Notes: generated by a model from the sequence alone, not told the origin. A stretch of DNA of 64,000 nucleotides from Roseibium aggregatum (GCF_017309185.1 NZ_JAEKJZ010000002.1:372001-436000), one strand, 5' to 3'; shown: positions 18,232 to 27,673, counted from the first letter of the stretch. Numbers and translations: made by a program.

Positions 18232-18308
18232 TCCGTACCTCCTGTGGAGATCCGGTCCGAACATGCTGAACGTTTGAAGTGAGAGGCGCGCAACGCCTTG
18301 GAGATCTT

Positions 18309-18408
18309 CATCTCAAATCCCTCCGCCGGTATCAGCCGGATCAGGTTCAAGGAGTTGGCCATCCGCCTCTCAGCCCGATCCGGGATCGCCGGGCACCCCC
18401 ATGAGATG
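18309..18408 (-). promoter_or_regulatory. TPP riboswitch (THI element)
   Basis: Read on the minus strand, P1 is CATCTCA (18408-18402) pairing with TGAGATG (18315-18309). The conserved core has GGGGGTGCC, CTGAGAGGC, the TTGAACCTGATCCGGCTGAT sequence, then ACCGGCGGAGGGATTTGAG. These match the TPP aptamer's pyrimidine- and pyrophosphate-sensing helices. The aptamer ends ~77 bases before the thiM start codon, whose ribosome-binding site would be the expression platform. TPP binding should repress thiM, thiD and the TRAP binding-protein gene. Confidence 0.96.
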
Positions 18409-18532
18409 CTTTTACTGCTAACAAGGCCGACCCGGGATTGCAAGCCCCGCCCCCTTCGGCGATTGACTGAAAGTAACAGATAGGCGATGTCCTTTTGAAC
18501 GTCCGCCCAAACAGTAGAATCCGGAGCGCCGC

Positions 18533-18769
18533 ATGACCCCGTTTTTCGTGATGATCAAGTGCCAGCTGGGCAAGACCTACCAGGTCGCCAACGCAATCGC
18601 CGACGCGGAGATCGCCTCGGAGGTGTACTCGACCAGCGGAGATTACGATCTTCTGGTGAAGTTTTACGTTGAAGACGGCTCGGATATCGGCCATTTCGTC
18701 AATGAGAAGGTTCACCCGATCGAGGGTGTTCAGGATACGAAATCCATCATTACCTTCAAGGCGTTCTGA
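18533..18769 (+). CDS. Stand-alone Lrp/AsnC ligand-binding (RAM) domain protein
   Basis: 78 residues, ATG at 18533. The whole protein is one alpha-beta RAM domain (MIKCQLGKTYQVANAIADAE, TSGDYDLLVKFYVED, VQDTKSIITF), with no DNA-binding part. Such single-domain proteins bind amino acids and may hetero-oligomerise with full Lrp-type regulators. It is divergent from the thiM operon, with its start about 125 bases from the aptamer. Another full Lrp-type regulator is at 51673. Confidence 0.85.
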   Translation: MTPFFVMIKCQLGKTYQVANAIADAEIASEVYSTSGDYDLLVKFYVEDGSDIGHFVNEKVHPIEGVQDTKSIITFKAF

Positions 18770-18801
18770 TATTTGACCGTTTCCGGAATTGGAGATTTTT
18801 C

Positions 18802-19212
18802 ATGGGTTTGAGAAAACCGGCTGCGCTGTTCTTGGGTCTCGCGGCCCTGTCGCTTTCCACGGCCGCCCCCGCATCCGCGCAGGGCATGCCGCCGGAGCAG
18901 ATCAAGAACATCCTTGACCTGACCAAGACGAGCTGGGTGTCATTCCGTGACTGGCAGGGGCAGGAGCTGATCTATTTCACGCATCTCGAATCCTGGAAAT
19001 GCGGCATCGATTACGTGTTCTACGGCCTGAACGGCGGCCCGCTCGATCAGGAATGGCAGCTTGACGAATGCGACCCGAACAATCCCAATGTGGTTTTGAA
19101 GGAAAAGCCCTACATCGCCCTGCCTCTCGGGTCCGCCCAGTCCATCAGCGTGCAGCTGATTTTCAAAGACGGCACGAAAAGCACGGCGGAAACCTTCTTT
19201 TACAAACCGTAA
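18802..19212 (+). CDS. Secreted protein of unknown function
   Basis: 136 residues with GGAG before the ATG. A clear signal peptide (LFLGLAALSLSTAAPASAQG) gives a mature protein of ~110 residues with two cysteines (WKCGIDYV and LDECDPNN) that could form a periplasmic disulfide. I do not recognise the fold. It lies 32 bases after the RAM-domain gene and is probably cotranscribed. Confidence 0.75.
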   Translation: MGLRKPAALFLGLAALSLSTAAPASAQGMPPEQIKNILDLTKTSWVSFRDWQGQELIYFTHLESWKCGIDYVFYGLNGGPLDQEWQLDECDPNNPNVVLKEKPYIALPLGSAQSISVQLIFKDGTKSTAETFFYKP

Positions 19213-19345
19213 TTGGCGCCTCCGGCGCGCAAAGTTGCCGATTTCCGGATCCGCGCTCGGCTGAAGCCTAACCTGTCCGGGAAGACGGTCCGGAGAGTTC
19301 GCCGGCAATCCGGGCCACAGGAGAGGCTCTCCGTCTGTACTCCGG

Positions 19346-20344
19346 TCACGACTTCGACGGAGACGAGGCCCGCCTGTCCTTGGTGCGGTCGAGGCCCAGC
19401 CTGCGTTCGCGGAAGATGACGAAAACGCCGGCGGCGGTCACGATCAACGCGCCGGCGACGACAGCCGTTTCGGGAACATCGGAGAAAACCACCCAACCGA
19501 TGATGATCGCCCACAGCATGTTGACGTAATCGAACGGAGCGATAGTGGACGCCTCGGCGAAGCGATAGCTCTGGGTCAGCAGGATCTGGCCGACACCGCC
19601 GGCCAGACCGATCAACAGCAGCAGCCAGCCCGTGCCGGCATCCGGCACCACCCAGGCCTGGCCGGGCACGAGAGAACCGAGCGGCCATGTCAGAAGAGCG
19701 AGCACCGACGACGCCCCGGAAAACCAGGTGACGATGGTAGAGGTCCGCTCGGTCTCGCACAGCTTGCGCACGGTGATCATGGCGAGCGCGGCGAATGCTG
19801 CGCCGAGGACCCCGAGCAGCGCACCGATTGACGCGGAACTGTCGTACCGGCCTTCGCCGAGATGCGGCGAAAGCACCACCAGGATTCCGAAAAACCCCAC
19901 GCCGACCGCGCTCCAGCGATAGATGCGCACCGTCTCCCCCAGAAGGAAATAGGACAGCACGACGACCATCAGCGGTGTCGCGAAACCGATGGCAGTCGCA
20001 TCGGGCAGCGGCAACAGATGGAGCGCCGTGAAGGAAAAGACCATGGCGGTCAGGCCGACGGCCGCCCGCGTCAGGTGACCGACCGGGTTTCGCGTCCTGA
20101 TAGCAAGCCCCAGTTCCCGGCGCATGGCGACCATGAGGAGAACCGGAAACAGGCCGATGAAACTCCGGGCAAACACCAGCTGCCCCATGGGAACGGTTTC
20201 GGCTGCGATCTTCAACGCGGTCAGCATGATGTAGAAGGCAATGGATGCCGCCAGTTTCAGCGCGATGCCGAGCAAGGGTGCCTGCCGGGTCATGCCAGTC
20301 GGCGCGGGAGGACCGCTGAAACGGCTTCGAAGTCCGAGAGTCAT
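19346..20344 (-). CDS. DMT-superfamily transporter (EamA domains)
   Basis: 332 residues from the ATG at 20344. There are about ten hydrophobic segments in two EamA repeats, with typical DMT wording LLPLPDATAIGFATPLMVVV, LLGETVRIYRWSAVGVGFFG, and FDYVNMLWAIIIGWVVFSDVP. The basic C-terminal tail is cytosolic. Family members export amino acids, metabolites or drugs. The substrate is unknown. Confidence 0.85.
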   Translation of the reverse strand: MTLGLRSRFSGPPAPTGMTRQAPLLGIALKLAASIAFYIMLTALKIAAETVPMGQLVFARSFIGLFPVLLMVAMRRELGLAIRTRNPVGHLTRAAVGLTAMVFSFTALHLLPLPDATAIGFATPLMVVVLSYFLLGETVRIYRWSAVGVGFFGILVVLSPHLGEGRYDSSASIGALLGVLGAAFAALAMITVRKLCETERTSTIVTWFSGASSVLALLTWPLGSLVPGQAWVVPDAGTGWLLLLIGLAGGVGQILLTQSYRFAEASTIAPFDYVNMLWAIIIGWVVFSDVPETAVVAGALIVTAAGVFVIFRERRLGLDRTKDRRASSPSKS

Positions 20345-20695
20345 TGAATGCGTCTCATTCGACCGGCGCGCAAGAAACCATTCGTGACGCGCCGGGCCTG
20401 GAATCACGAAAGCCGAGAAAAACCGCTCCAAAACCGCTTGCGGCCGGTATATGCGCTTACCGGGCTTGGGAAGACAGACGCTGGGCAGGAAAAACAGATA
20501 TGGATCGACAGTATCACGTGAATTTCAACGTTTGGCAATGCGAACCGGGCCGCAAACGCCGGTATCCTCGGATAGCCCAATCGGATCCTGTGATTAAAAA
20601 CTCTTCACAACTGCCTCGATTGGCACCAGCAGTCTCCTATTGAACCAAGAGCTACCTATAATTCTGTAAAACCGCGATTCGAAAGGCGTATCCCC
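20345..20695. other. Intergenic region between DMT and SbmA/BacA-like genes
   Basis: 351 bases with no supported gene. A 99-codon frame over 20344-20643 has low-complexity, shadow-like composition and no ribosome-binding site. Promoters of both divergent genes are expected here; no clear operator was seen. Confidence 0.4.
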
Positions 20696-21709
20696 ATGTT
20701 CCGTTCGTTTTTTAAAAACCGCAAGTGGTTCCTGTGGGCCTGGGTGGGATCGGTCCTTATCCTGGCTGTCACCTGGTACAAGGTTCAGCTGGATGTCCGG
20801 ATCAACGAGTGGTTCGGGTCGTTTTACGACACCATCCAGAAGGCCCTGTCGGAACCGGGCGCCGTGACGATGGACAAATACATGGCGGAGCTGATGACCT
20901 TCTTCTGGATCGCCGCCCTTTACGTCGCAATCGCCGTGGTTCTGGACTTCTTCATCAAGCACTTCATTTTCCGCTGGCGAACGGCCATGAACGATTATTA
21001 CATGTCGCACTGGCATGTCGTGCGTCACATCGAAGGCGCCTCTCAGCGCGTCCAGGAAGACACCATGCGCTTCGCGCGCATCATGGAGGGCCTCGGCGTT
21101 TCCTTCATGCGCTCGATCATGACGCTCATCGCGTTCCTGCCTCTTTTGTGGGAACTTTCCAAACACGTCACCGAACTGCCCTGGATAGGGCCTGTCGCGC
21201 ACTCCCTCGTCTATGTCGCTCTGTTGTCCGCGGCCTCCGGCACCGTTTTGCTTGCGGTTGTCGGCATCAAATTGCCGGGTCTTGAGTTCAACAACCAGAA
21301 GGTCGAAGCGGCCTATCGCAAGGAACTCGTCTATGGCGAGGACAACGAAGACCGCGCCTCTCCGCCGTCGGTCGTCGAACTTTACGCGAATGTGCGCAGA
21401 AACTATTTCCGCCTCTTTTTCCACTATCTCTACTTCGACGTGGCGAAGTGGTCCTACCTGCAGGCAACGGTTCTCGTACCTTATGTCGCCCTCGCGCCGA
21501 CCATCGTGTCCGGCGCCATTACCCTCGGTGTCATGCAGCAGATTGTCCGTGCCTTCGGACGCGTGGAAAGCTCTTTCCAGTACCTTGTCAACGCCTGGAC
21601 GACGATCGTGGAACTCATCTCGGTCTACAAGCGTTTGCGCGCCTTTGAGGAGAATATCTGGAAATACGAAAGCGAAGGCGGAAGCCCGGTTCCATTGCCT
21701 GCCGAATGA
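20696..21709 (+). CDS. SbmA/BacA-like peptide transporter family protein
   Basis: 337 residues with several transmembrane segments: residues ~12-30, ~65-95, ~135-160, ~175-195, ~245-270. Family stretches include YKVQLDVRINEWFGSFYDTIQ, ALYVAIAVVLDFFIKHFIFRWRTAMND, and FGRVESSFQYLVNAWTTIVELISVYKR. BacA/SbmA import peptides and peptide-like antibiotics with the proton gradient and lack an ABC ATPase domain, as here. The protein is shorter than BacA or SbmA (about 400-420 residues). Confident at family level, less so for function. Confidence 0.85.
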   Translation: MFRSFFKNRKWFLWAWVGSVLILAVTWYKVQLDVRINEWFGSFYDTIQKALSEPGAVTMDKYMAELMTFFWIAALYVAIAVVLDFFIKHFIFRWRTAMNDYYMSHWHVVRHIEGASQRVQEDTMRFARIMEGLGVSFMRSIMTLIAFLPLLWELSKHVTELPWIGPVAHSLVYVALLSAASGTVLLAVVGIKLPGLEFNNQKVEAAYRKELVYGEDNEDRASPPSVVELYANVRRNYFRLFFHYLYFDVAKWSYLQATVLVPYVALAPTIVSGAITLGVMQQIVRAFGRVESSFQYLVNAWTTIVELISVYKRLRAFEENIWKYESEGGSPVPLPAE

Positions 21710-21869
21710 CCTGAGCCACAGTGAACGCCGAGGCGTTTCAGGCGTGCATCGGCCGGGCGCGGAGCGCCGGTCGGTTCGCCGCTCGGTTCATGTCGTGAAG
21801 GTCAAGCTCCCGCTGGAAGCCATTGTGGAATGCAGGAAAATGCTAAATCGGCCTCGCCACATCCGGTGA

Positions 21870-21896
21870 AAGGCGCCCCCCCCCAGGGGACGCCTT
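21870..21896 (-). terminator. Possible terminator downstream of the molybdoprotein gene
   Basis: An imperfect inverted repeat (AAGGCGCCCCC... paired with ...GGGGACGCCTT) lies just after the minus-strand stop at 21912 and past the SbmA-like gene. On the minus strand it ends in CTTT only, so the T-run is weak. Confidence 0.4.
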
Positions 21897-21911
21897 CCGC
21901 CTTCTCCCGTC

Positions 21912-24209
21912 TTACCGAGCCGCGCGTATGGCCTCCCAGACGCGGACCGGCGTGGCCGGCATGTCCAGAAGCTCCGTCACACCGGCACCGTCCTTCAAGG
22001 CCATCTGGACCGCGTTCATGACCGCCGCGCAGCCGCCAATGGTACCGGCTTCCCCGGCTCCCTTGATGCCCATGGCGTTGGTGGTCGAAGGCACGTTCCG
22101 GGTCTCGAAGTGGATATCGCAAAGGTCGGCGGCCCTGGCCAGCTGGTAGTCCAGCAGCGAGGCCGTCAGAAGCTGGCCGTCCTCGTCGTAGACCGTGTGT
22201 TCGCACAGCGCCTGACTGATCGCGGAAACCGCACCGCCGTGCACCTGCCCGGCCAGAAGCAGCGGGTTCACCGTGACCCCGAAATCGTCAACGATGACAT
22301 AGTTCACGATCGCGATATCGCCGGTTTCCGGATCGACCTCGACCTCGCAGACATGGGTGCCATTGGGATAGGTCGCCTCGCTCTGCCTGACCTCGTCGCG
22401 CGCCGTCAGGGGGTCGCCCGCGCCCGCCGCGATTTCGGCCAGGGTCACCTGCTGGTCGGTCCCCACAACGCGCACGACGCCGCTGTCAAGCTCCAGATCC
22501 TCGACCCCGGCTTCCAGGCGGTCGGCCGCGAGATCCTTGATCTTCTTGACCAGAGCGACGCTGGCGCCCTTGACGGACGGCAACCCGATGGGAATGGAGC
22601 GCGAACCGCCCGTACCGCCGCCCTTGCGGACGCGGTCCGTGTCGCCCTGGATAACCGTAACCTCCTCGATGTTGATGCCGAATTGCTCGGCCACAACCTG
22701 GCTGTAGGCGGTCGCATGGCCCTGACCGTTGGTCTGGGTTCCGATCAGGAGGGTGAGATTGCCGTCTTCGCCCAACTCCAGCGTCGCCTCCTCGCCGCCC
22801 GGAAAGGCGCAGGCCTCGATATAGGAGCAAAGACCGATCCCGCGGTATTTGCCATTGGCCGCGCTGGCTTGCTGGCGCTCCTTGAAGCCGTCCCAGCCGA
22901 CAACCTCCAGCGCCTTGTCCAGATGGCCGGAGAACTCTCCGGTGTCGTACATGCGGCCGGTCTGGGTGGTATAGGGAAGCTGATCCGGCGCGATGAAGTT
23001 GCGCCTGCGGATCTCGACCGGACCGAGCCCGGTCTCCTCGCCCGCCTTCTCGATCAGCCGCTCGATCAGATAGGCCGCCTCCGGACGCCCGGCTCCGCGG
23101 AACGCGTCCGTCGGCACCGTATGCATGTACACGCCCTCGACTTTCGCGAACACGGCCGGAATATCGTAAAGGCCCGATGTCATGGACGTGCCGACAAAGG
23201 GAATAAACGGGCCGAACTGGTGGAGGTAAGCCCCCATAGCGGCCTTGACGTGAACCCTCATTCCAAGGATCCGCCCCTCCGGGTCGAGCGCGAATTCGCC
23301 CCGGGTCAGATTGTCCCGTCCGTGGGCGTCGGTCACGAAATGATCCATTCGCTCGCCCGTCCAGCGAACCGGCCGGCCGGTCTGCTCCGCCGCCAGCAAG
23401 GTCAGCGGGTATTCCCGGTAGCAAAACATCTTGGTGCCGAAGCCGCCGCCGACTTCCGGCGTGATCACCTGCAGCCGGCTCTCATCGATACCGAGTATTT
23501 CGCAGACGACGCCCCGCATGCCATGGCCGCCCTGCGTGCCGACGGTCAGCCTGAAACGGCCACTGTCCGGGTTGAGTTCCGCGACGCAGCCGCGCGGCTC
23601 CATGTAGTTCGCCACGATGCGATTGTTAACCAGGTCGACGGAGACGATCCTGTCCGCCTCTGCAAAGGCGGCATCCGTCTTGCTCTCGTCCCCTTGCCCG
23701 AACGTGAAAGCGACATTCGTTCCGAACTCGGGCCAGACCTTCACCGCATCCGGCGCCAGGGCGTTCTCGATGCCAACCACCACATCGAGCGGCTCGTAGT
23801 CCACTTCGAGCATTTCCGCCGCATCCCTGGCGGCATTGAGGCTGTCGGCGACAATGAAGGCGATCGAGTCGCCGACAAAACGCACCTCATCGGCGCACAG
23901 GACCGGCTGCTGCGGCAGCGGAAAATCGGTTCCGTCGATCTGCTTCGGCCGGGCACGGGTCGGCATCGTCTTGCCGGAAAGCTCCGCGCCGGTCAGAACC
24001 AGGCGGACACCTTCCATCTGCCGAACATCGTCAACATTTTCCAGCGAGATCCTCGCATGGGCCATGGCGGACCGCACGACCACGCCATGCAGGCAGCCTT
24101 CCGGCATGTAGTCGGCCGTGTAGATCCCCTGCCCGATGACGAGCGGGTCGTCTTCCTTGCGGCGCAACGGGGCGCCGACACCGAATTTCGGAGTGACAAT
24201 CTGGTTCAT
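21912..24209 (-). CDS. CoxL-type molybdopterin-binding subunit of a xanthine dehydrogenase-family enzyme (orphan)
   Basis: 765 residues. The N-terminal aldehyde oxidase a/b hammerhead domain (~20-130) is followed by two molybdopterin-binding domains, with PEVGGGFGTKMFCYREYPL and VPTDAFRGAGRPEAAYLIER. The loop reads AFRGAGRPE, not the AYRCSFR loop of true CO dehydrogenase, so this is a form II or other hydroxylase. The base-like glutamate is probably in KGAGEAGTIGG. Partner [2Fe-2S] and FAD subunits are not adjacent, which is unusual. It starts 132 bases after the aspartoacylase-like gene on the same strand. Confidence 0.88.
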   Translation of the reverse strand: MNQIVTPKFGVGAPLRRKEDDPLVIGQGIYTADYMPEGCLHGVVVRSAMAHARISLENVDDVRQMEGVRLVLTGAELSGKTMPTRARPKQIDGTDFPLPQQPVLCADEVRFVGDSIAFIVADSLNAARDAAEMLEVDYEPLDVVVGIENALAPDAVKVWPEFGTNVAFTFGQGDESKTDAAFAEADRIVSVDLVNNRIVANYMEPRGCVAELNPDSGRFRLTVGTQGGHGMRGVVCEILGIDESRLQVITPEVGGGFGTKMFCYREYPLTLLAAEQTGRPVRWTGERMDHFVTDAHGRDNLTRGEFALDPEGRILGMRVHVKAAMGAYLHQFGPFIPFVGTSMTSGLYDIPAVFAKVEGVYMHTVPTDAFRGAGRPEAAYLIERLIEKAGEETGLGPVEIRRRNFIAPDQLPYTTQTGRMYDTGEFSGHLDKALEVVGWDGFKERQQASAANGKYRGIGLCSYIEACAFPGGEEATLELGEDGNLTLLIGTQTNGQGHATAYSQVVAEQFGINIEEVTVIQGDTDRVRKGGGTGGSRSIPIGLPSVKGASVALVKKIKDLAADRLEAGVEDLELDSGVVRVVGTDQQVTLAEIAAGAGDPLTARDEVRQSEATYPNGTHVCEVEVDPETGDIAIVNYVIVDDFGVTVNPLLLAGQVHGGAVSAISQALCEHTVYDEDGQLLTASLLDYQLARAADLCDIHFETRNVPSTTNAMGIKGAGEAGTIGGCAAVMNAVQMALKDGAGVTELLDMPATPVRVWEAIRAAR

Positions 24210-24341
24210 GAAATTGGACCTGTTGTTTTGGGAAGACCTTCCCGGAAAACATCCGCGCGCCGGGAGCGCCGGTTCACAATAAACATAGGACCTGAACGCC
24301 CGCGAGGCCAGAGTGCGGAAGGAACGAGTTTGAATCGCACC

Positions 24342-25403
24342 CTAAATGATCTCATCCTCGTCGAACAGGGGATCGGCCTCGAGCTGCGAGGCCAGGCTGT
24401 CGAGGGTCGTTTCCGCATCGTAGCGTTCGTGGAACCCGGCGATGTGAAACAGCCCGTCTCCCTCGTTGACCACGGGCAGATTGGTCCGGCCAACGACGAG
24501 CCCCCCCTCCACGGCAAGCACGTCGCGTTCGTTTTCGCCGAAGGGGTCGGAAACAATGCCCAGCAGCATTTGCGGTTCGACTACGTCGCCGACCGATTTG
24601 AAGGGCCTGAGCAGGCCGCCGGCGGGCGAACGGACCCAGGAACTGGATTGGCTCAGGATCGAACGGACCTTCGGCCGTGTGATGCCTTTCGCCCCGACCA
24701 TTTTCAGCGCCCGCATGACCCGCAACACGCCGGAAACGCCGGCGCGAATGGCCATTTCGTCGAAACGCAGCCCCTCGCCCGCCTCGAACACCAGAACATC
24801 CGCGCCGTTCGCCTGAGCCGCTTCGCGCAACGAGCCTTCGCGCAGCTTGGAAGTCAGGATCACCGGCGCACCGAAAGCCTTGGCAAGCGACAATGTGTCC
24901 GGCCGCGATGGTGAAACCCGGATCTGCGGCAGATTGGTCCGGTGGATGGCCGCCGAATGCAGATCGATGCCGAAATCCGCGCGATGGACAATTTCGGTCA
25001 TGAACAGATGCGCCAGCCGCCCGGCGAGCGAGCCGCGCTGGCTGCCCGGAAAGGAACGATTGAGATCGCGCCGGTCCGGGAGGTACCGGGAATGGTTCAG
25101 AAACCCGAAGGCATTGACGATCGGAACGACCATCAGGGTGCCTTTGAGGTTTTCCAGCTCCGGCGCCTCAAGTTGCGGCGCCTTAAGGATCCGCCGCGCG
25201 ATCTCGACGCCGATCACCTCGTCGCCGTGTATGGCCGCGCTGACGAAAAGCACGGGACCCGGTTTGCGCCCGTGAAGCACATGGACCGACATGGTGACCG
25301 GCGTGTGGTCCGACAAGACGCTGACCGGCAGATCGACCGTGCGCCGCGTGCCCGGCGCGATGGAATGCTCGCCGATCTTGAAAGGTTTGACTTTGGTGCT
25401 CAA
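24342..25403 (-). CDS. Succinylglutamate desuccinylase/aspartoacylase-family zinc carboxypeptidase
   Basis: 353 residues. Translation appears to start at a TTG (25403) that overlaps the rimK stop (TTGA), with AAGGGG upstream; the next ATG would remove the N-terminal strand. The zinc site has [13 protein letters not shown] (H and E ligands) and the later histidine in [26 protein letters not shown] is the substrate arginine region. A C-terminal beta-barrel follows. Family enzymes cleave amide bonds of acylated amino acids or C-terminal residues. As the last gene of a retropepsin-RimK trio, it probably trims glutamyl chains or releases the product. That role is inferred. Confidence 0.85.
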   Translation of the reverse strand: MSTKVKPFKIGEHSIAPGTRRTVDLPVSVLSDHTPVTMSVHVLHGRKPGPVLFVSAAIHGDEVIGVEIARRILKAPQLEAPELENLKGTLMVVPIVNAFGFLNHSRYLPDRRDLNRSFPGSQRGSLAGRLAHLFMTEIVHRADFGIDLHSAAIHRTNLPQIRVSPSRPDTLSLAKAFGAPVILTSKLREGSLREAAQANGADVLVFEAGEGLRFDEMAIRAGVSGVLRVMRALKMVGAKGITRPKVRSILSQSSSWVRSPAGGLLRPFKSVGDVVEPQMLLGIVSDPFGENERDVLAVEGGLVVGRTNLPVVNEGDGLFHIAGFHERYDAETTLDSLASQLEADPLFDEDEII

Positions 25404-26305
25404 CCGCGCCCCTTGGTTTTCGTTTTACCCACAACGGCGTTCTTCGCCAGAAAATCGATGATCTTGCCGGCGACATCGATGCCGGTGGCTTTCTCTACGC
25501 CTTCCAGTCCGGGAGAGGAATTCACCTCCATGACGACCGCCCCGTGATTGGAGCGCAACATGTCCACACCGCAGACGTTCAACCCCATTGTCTTGGCCGC
25601 CCGGATTGCCGTCGAACGTTCTTCCGGGGAGATCTTGATGGCGGCCGCGCTGCCGCCCCGGTGCAGGTTCGAGCGAAACTCGCCTTCCGCACCGGTCCGC
25701 TTCATCGCCGCGATCACCTTGCCGCCGACCACCAGGGCGCGAATGTCCGTGCCGCCGGCCTCCTTGATGAACTCCTGCACCAGAATGTTCACGTTGGCAC
25801 CCCGAAAGGCCTCGATGACCGACTTCGCGGAACGTTCCGTGTCGGCCAGAACCACACCGATCCCTTGCGTTCCTTCGAGAAGCTTGATGACCACCGGCGC
25901 GCCGCCGGCCGTCGCCAGAACCTCCTCGGTCATCTTGGGATCGTGGGCGAAGGTCGTGACCGGCAGACCGATCCCGTCACGGGCGAGCAACTGCATGGAA
26001 CGCAGCTTGTCGCGCGACCGGCCGATGGCCACGGATTCATTGAGCGGATAAACGCCCATCATCTCGAACTGGCGCAACACTGCGAGACCGTAGAACGTAA
26101 TCGAGGCCCCGATCCGCGGAATAACCGCGTCGAACCCGGTCAGTTTTTCGCCGTTGTAATAGATTTCCGGCCGCCGCGAGGCGATGTTCATGTAGCAGCG
26201 CAACGTGTTGATGATTTCGAGTTCGTGACCGCGCTCTTCCGCGGCCTCCTTCAGCCGCTTGTGCGAATAAAGCTCGGGATTCCGTGCCATCATTGCGATT
26301 TTCAT
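25400..26305 (-). CDS. rimK: RimK-family alpha-L-glutamate ligase (ATP-grasp)
   Basis: 301 residues from the ATG at 26305. This is an ATP-grasp ligase with the RimK opening [21 protein letters not shown], the grasp loop [16 protein letters not shown], the sugar/phosphate stretch [16 protein letters not shown], the specificity stretch [11 protein letters not shown], and the metal site [16 protein letters not shown]. coli RimK adds glutamates to ribosomal protein S6 and can make poly-alpha-glutamate. It lies between a retropepsin-like gene and an aspartoacylase-like gene on the same strand. This order parallels Pseudomonas rim loci, so protein glutamylation is the leading hypothesis. Confidence 0.9.
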   Translation of the reverse strand: MKIAMMARNPELYSHKRLKEAAEERGHELEIINTLRCYMNIASRRPEIYYNGEKLTGFDAVIPRIGASITFYGLAVLRQFEMMGVYPLNESVAIGRSRDKLRSMQLLARDGIGLPVTTFAHDPKMTEEVLATAGGAPVVIKLLEGTQGIGVVLADTERSAKSVIEAFRGANVNILVQEFIKEAGGTDIRALVVGGKVIAAMKRTGAEGEFRSNLHRGGSAAAIKISPEERSTAIRAAKTMGLNVCGVDMLRSNHGAVVMEVNSSPGLEGVEKATGIDVAGKIIDFLAKNAVVGKTKTKGRG

Positions 26306-26393
26306 CGAGTCCGTTTCCTTGGTCTTGACCTGCTCCGGCCGATGCCGAAACACCCGATTTCCGTTGGTTGATTTGGCCGGCGCGTGAGCCGGA

Positions 26394-26867
26394 TCAGTGC
26401 TTGACGGCCGTAGCCGGCTTGCCGGCCAGGAAGGACCGGCCTGCATCCACCAGCACATTATGCCGCCGGATGGCCGTTCGCCCCAAAATCATGTCGAACC
26501 CCATGTTGGTCCGGTCCGCGAGCGACACGTCCACATGCCAATGATGCCGTCCGAGATGCAAAAGGGTGCGAATAACGATCCGCTGCTCCGGCACACCGCT
26601 GGTGTTCTTGATGCTGCGCTCGTCCAGCACCGGCACTTCGGCCTTGATCACCGTATGGTGACGCGACGCAGGCACCCGAAAACGAACCCAGTTGCGCCCG
26701 TCCCGGTCAAAAACTTCCCAGTCCTCGGCATGGAGCGCGGAGGTACGTGCACCGGTGTCGATTTTGGCCCGCATGTCGAAGACGCCCAATTCGGGCAAGC
26801 TCACGATTTCACGCCAACCGATAACATCCGCAGCGGCAATGGGACGCCGCTTGTTAGCCCTTGTCAT
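26394..26867 (-). CDS. RimB-like retropepsin-fold aspartic protease (formerly ATP-dependent zinc protease family)
   Basis: 157 residues from the ATG at 26867. The active-site motif is [14 protein letters not shown], the DTG of single-chain retropepsins, which work as dimers. The flap/hydrophobic region and [19 protein letters not shown] near the C-terminus match the family long labelled as ATP-dependent zinc protease, named RimB in Pseudomonas. It begins the operon leading into rimK (88-base gap). It probably processes glutamylated substrates made by RimK. Substrate here is inferred. Confidence 0.85.
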   Translation of the reverse strand: MTRANKRRPIAAADVIGWREIVSLPELGVFDMRAKIDTGARTSALHAEDWEVFDRDGRNWVRFRVPASRHHTVIKAEVPVLDERSIKNTSGVPEQRIVIRTLLHLGRHHWHVDVSLADRTNMGFDMILGRTAIRRHNVLVDAGRSFLAGKPATAVKH

Positions 26868-27076
26868 TCAACAAACCCTGGCACCTCTGTGCAGGCTCAC
26901 ACCGGCAATTTTGATCGTTTCGAGCATTGCATGAGCCACCAGGCAACGCAACCGATTGCAGCAGCGCCCCTGTCCGCGCGCCCCGGTCATCAACATGATT
27001 GAAGGCGTGTGCGCGATCGCCGAGAGCCACCGCAAGACAATCGATCGGGCCTCAGGGTACTCCCCTGCGCCGGCGT

Positions 27077-27673
27077 TTAACCCTCTGACGAACAATAAGG
27101 ATTTTTGACGCTTCTGTCCTCGGACAGGCTGCGCCGGGATTGCCGTGTCAGATGCTCGATCGCGTCCGCCAGATGGACTTCCTGAATATTGTAGTCGCCG
27201 CGGGCCACACGGAGCCTGTGTGCCTCCAGCATCACCTCCCCCATGGCGACGCCTTCGGGTGGCACGAACCGGTAGCTCGCCAGTTCGATCAAAAGTCCAA
27301 GGGGATCGCGGAAATAGATGGAGTCCATGAAGCCCCGGTCTTTTGGGCCGCTGTGGTCGATCCCCCGGGCATCCAGCCGCTCCGCGACCTGGCGAAAGGT
27401 TGCCTGGGAGACCGCAAGCGCCAGATGATGCACGCAGCCGATTGTCTGCGGCGCCGGCCCGGCGTCCGGCTTGCGGTCCTCGTTGGTGAAGATCGTGATC
27501 AGCCGGCCGTCTCCCGGATCGAAATAGAGATGGCTCTGGTTCGCGTCGTCCAGGTTCGGTTGCTCGAAAACGAAGGGCATGCCGAGAAGGCCTTCCCAGA
27601 AATCGATTGAGGTCTGCCTGTCCGCCCCGACCAGGGTAATGTGGTGTACACCTTGCGTCTGGATCTTCTGCAT
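27077..27673 (-). CDS. VOC-family (glyoxalase/extradiol dioxygenase-like) protein
   Basis: 198 residues from the ATG at 27673, preceded by GGGAGG; a longer open frame upstream is unsupported. Two vicinal-oxygen-chelate modules are visible: GVHHITLVGADRQTSIDFWE and VHHLALAVSQATFRQVAERL. Candidate metal ligands are H10, E-containing DPLGLLIELAS, and the first HH pair. The family covers ring-cleavage dioxygenases, glyoxalases and resistance proteins. The C-terminus (YNIQEVHLADAIEHLTRQS) is a helical extension. Reaction unknown. Confidence 0.8.
   Translation of the reverse strand: MQKIQTQGVHHITLVGADRQTSIDFWEGLLGMPFVFEQPNLDDANQSHLYFDPGDGRLITIFTNEDRKPDAGPAPQTIGCVHHLALAVSQATFRQVAERLDARGIDHSGPKDRGFMDSIYFRDPLGLLIELASYRFVPPEGVAMGEVMLEAHRLRVARGDYNIQEVHLADAIEHLTRQSRRSLSEDRSVKNPYCSSEG

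Noticed and set aside
16384..18282. 632-codon open frame antisense to thiM-thiD-TRAP gene
   Set aside because: Shadow frame; the minus-strand genes have clear domains, ribosome-binding sites and a riboswitch.
21912..24209. True CO dehydrogenase large subunit
   Set aside because: The active-site loop is AFRGAGRPE rather than AYRCSFR, and CoxM/CoxS genes are absent.
22110..24914. 934-codon open frame antisense to the molybdoprotein gene
   Set aside because: Shadow of the real gene on the minus strand; composition is proline/arginine/glycine-rich with no domain, as expected for high-GC antisense frames.
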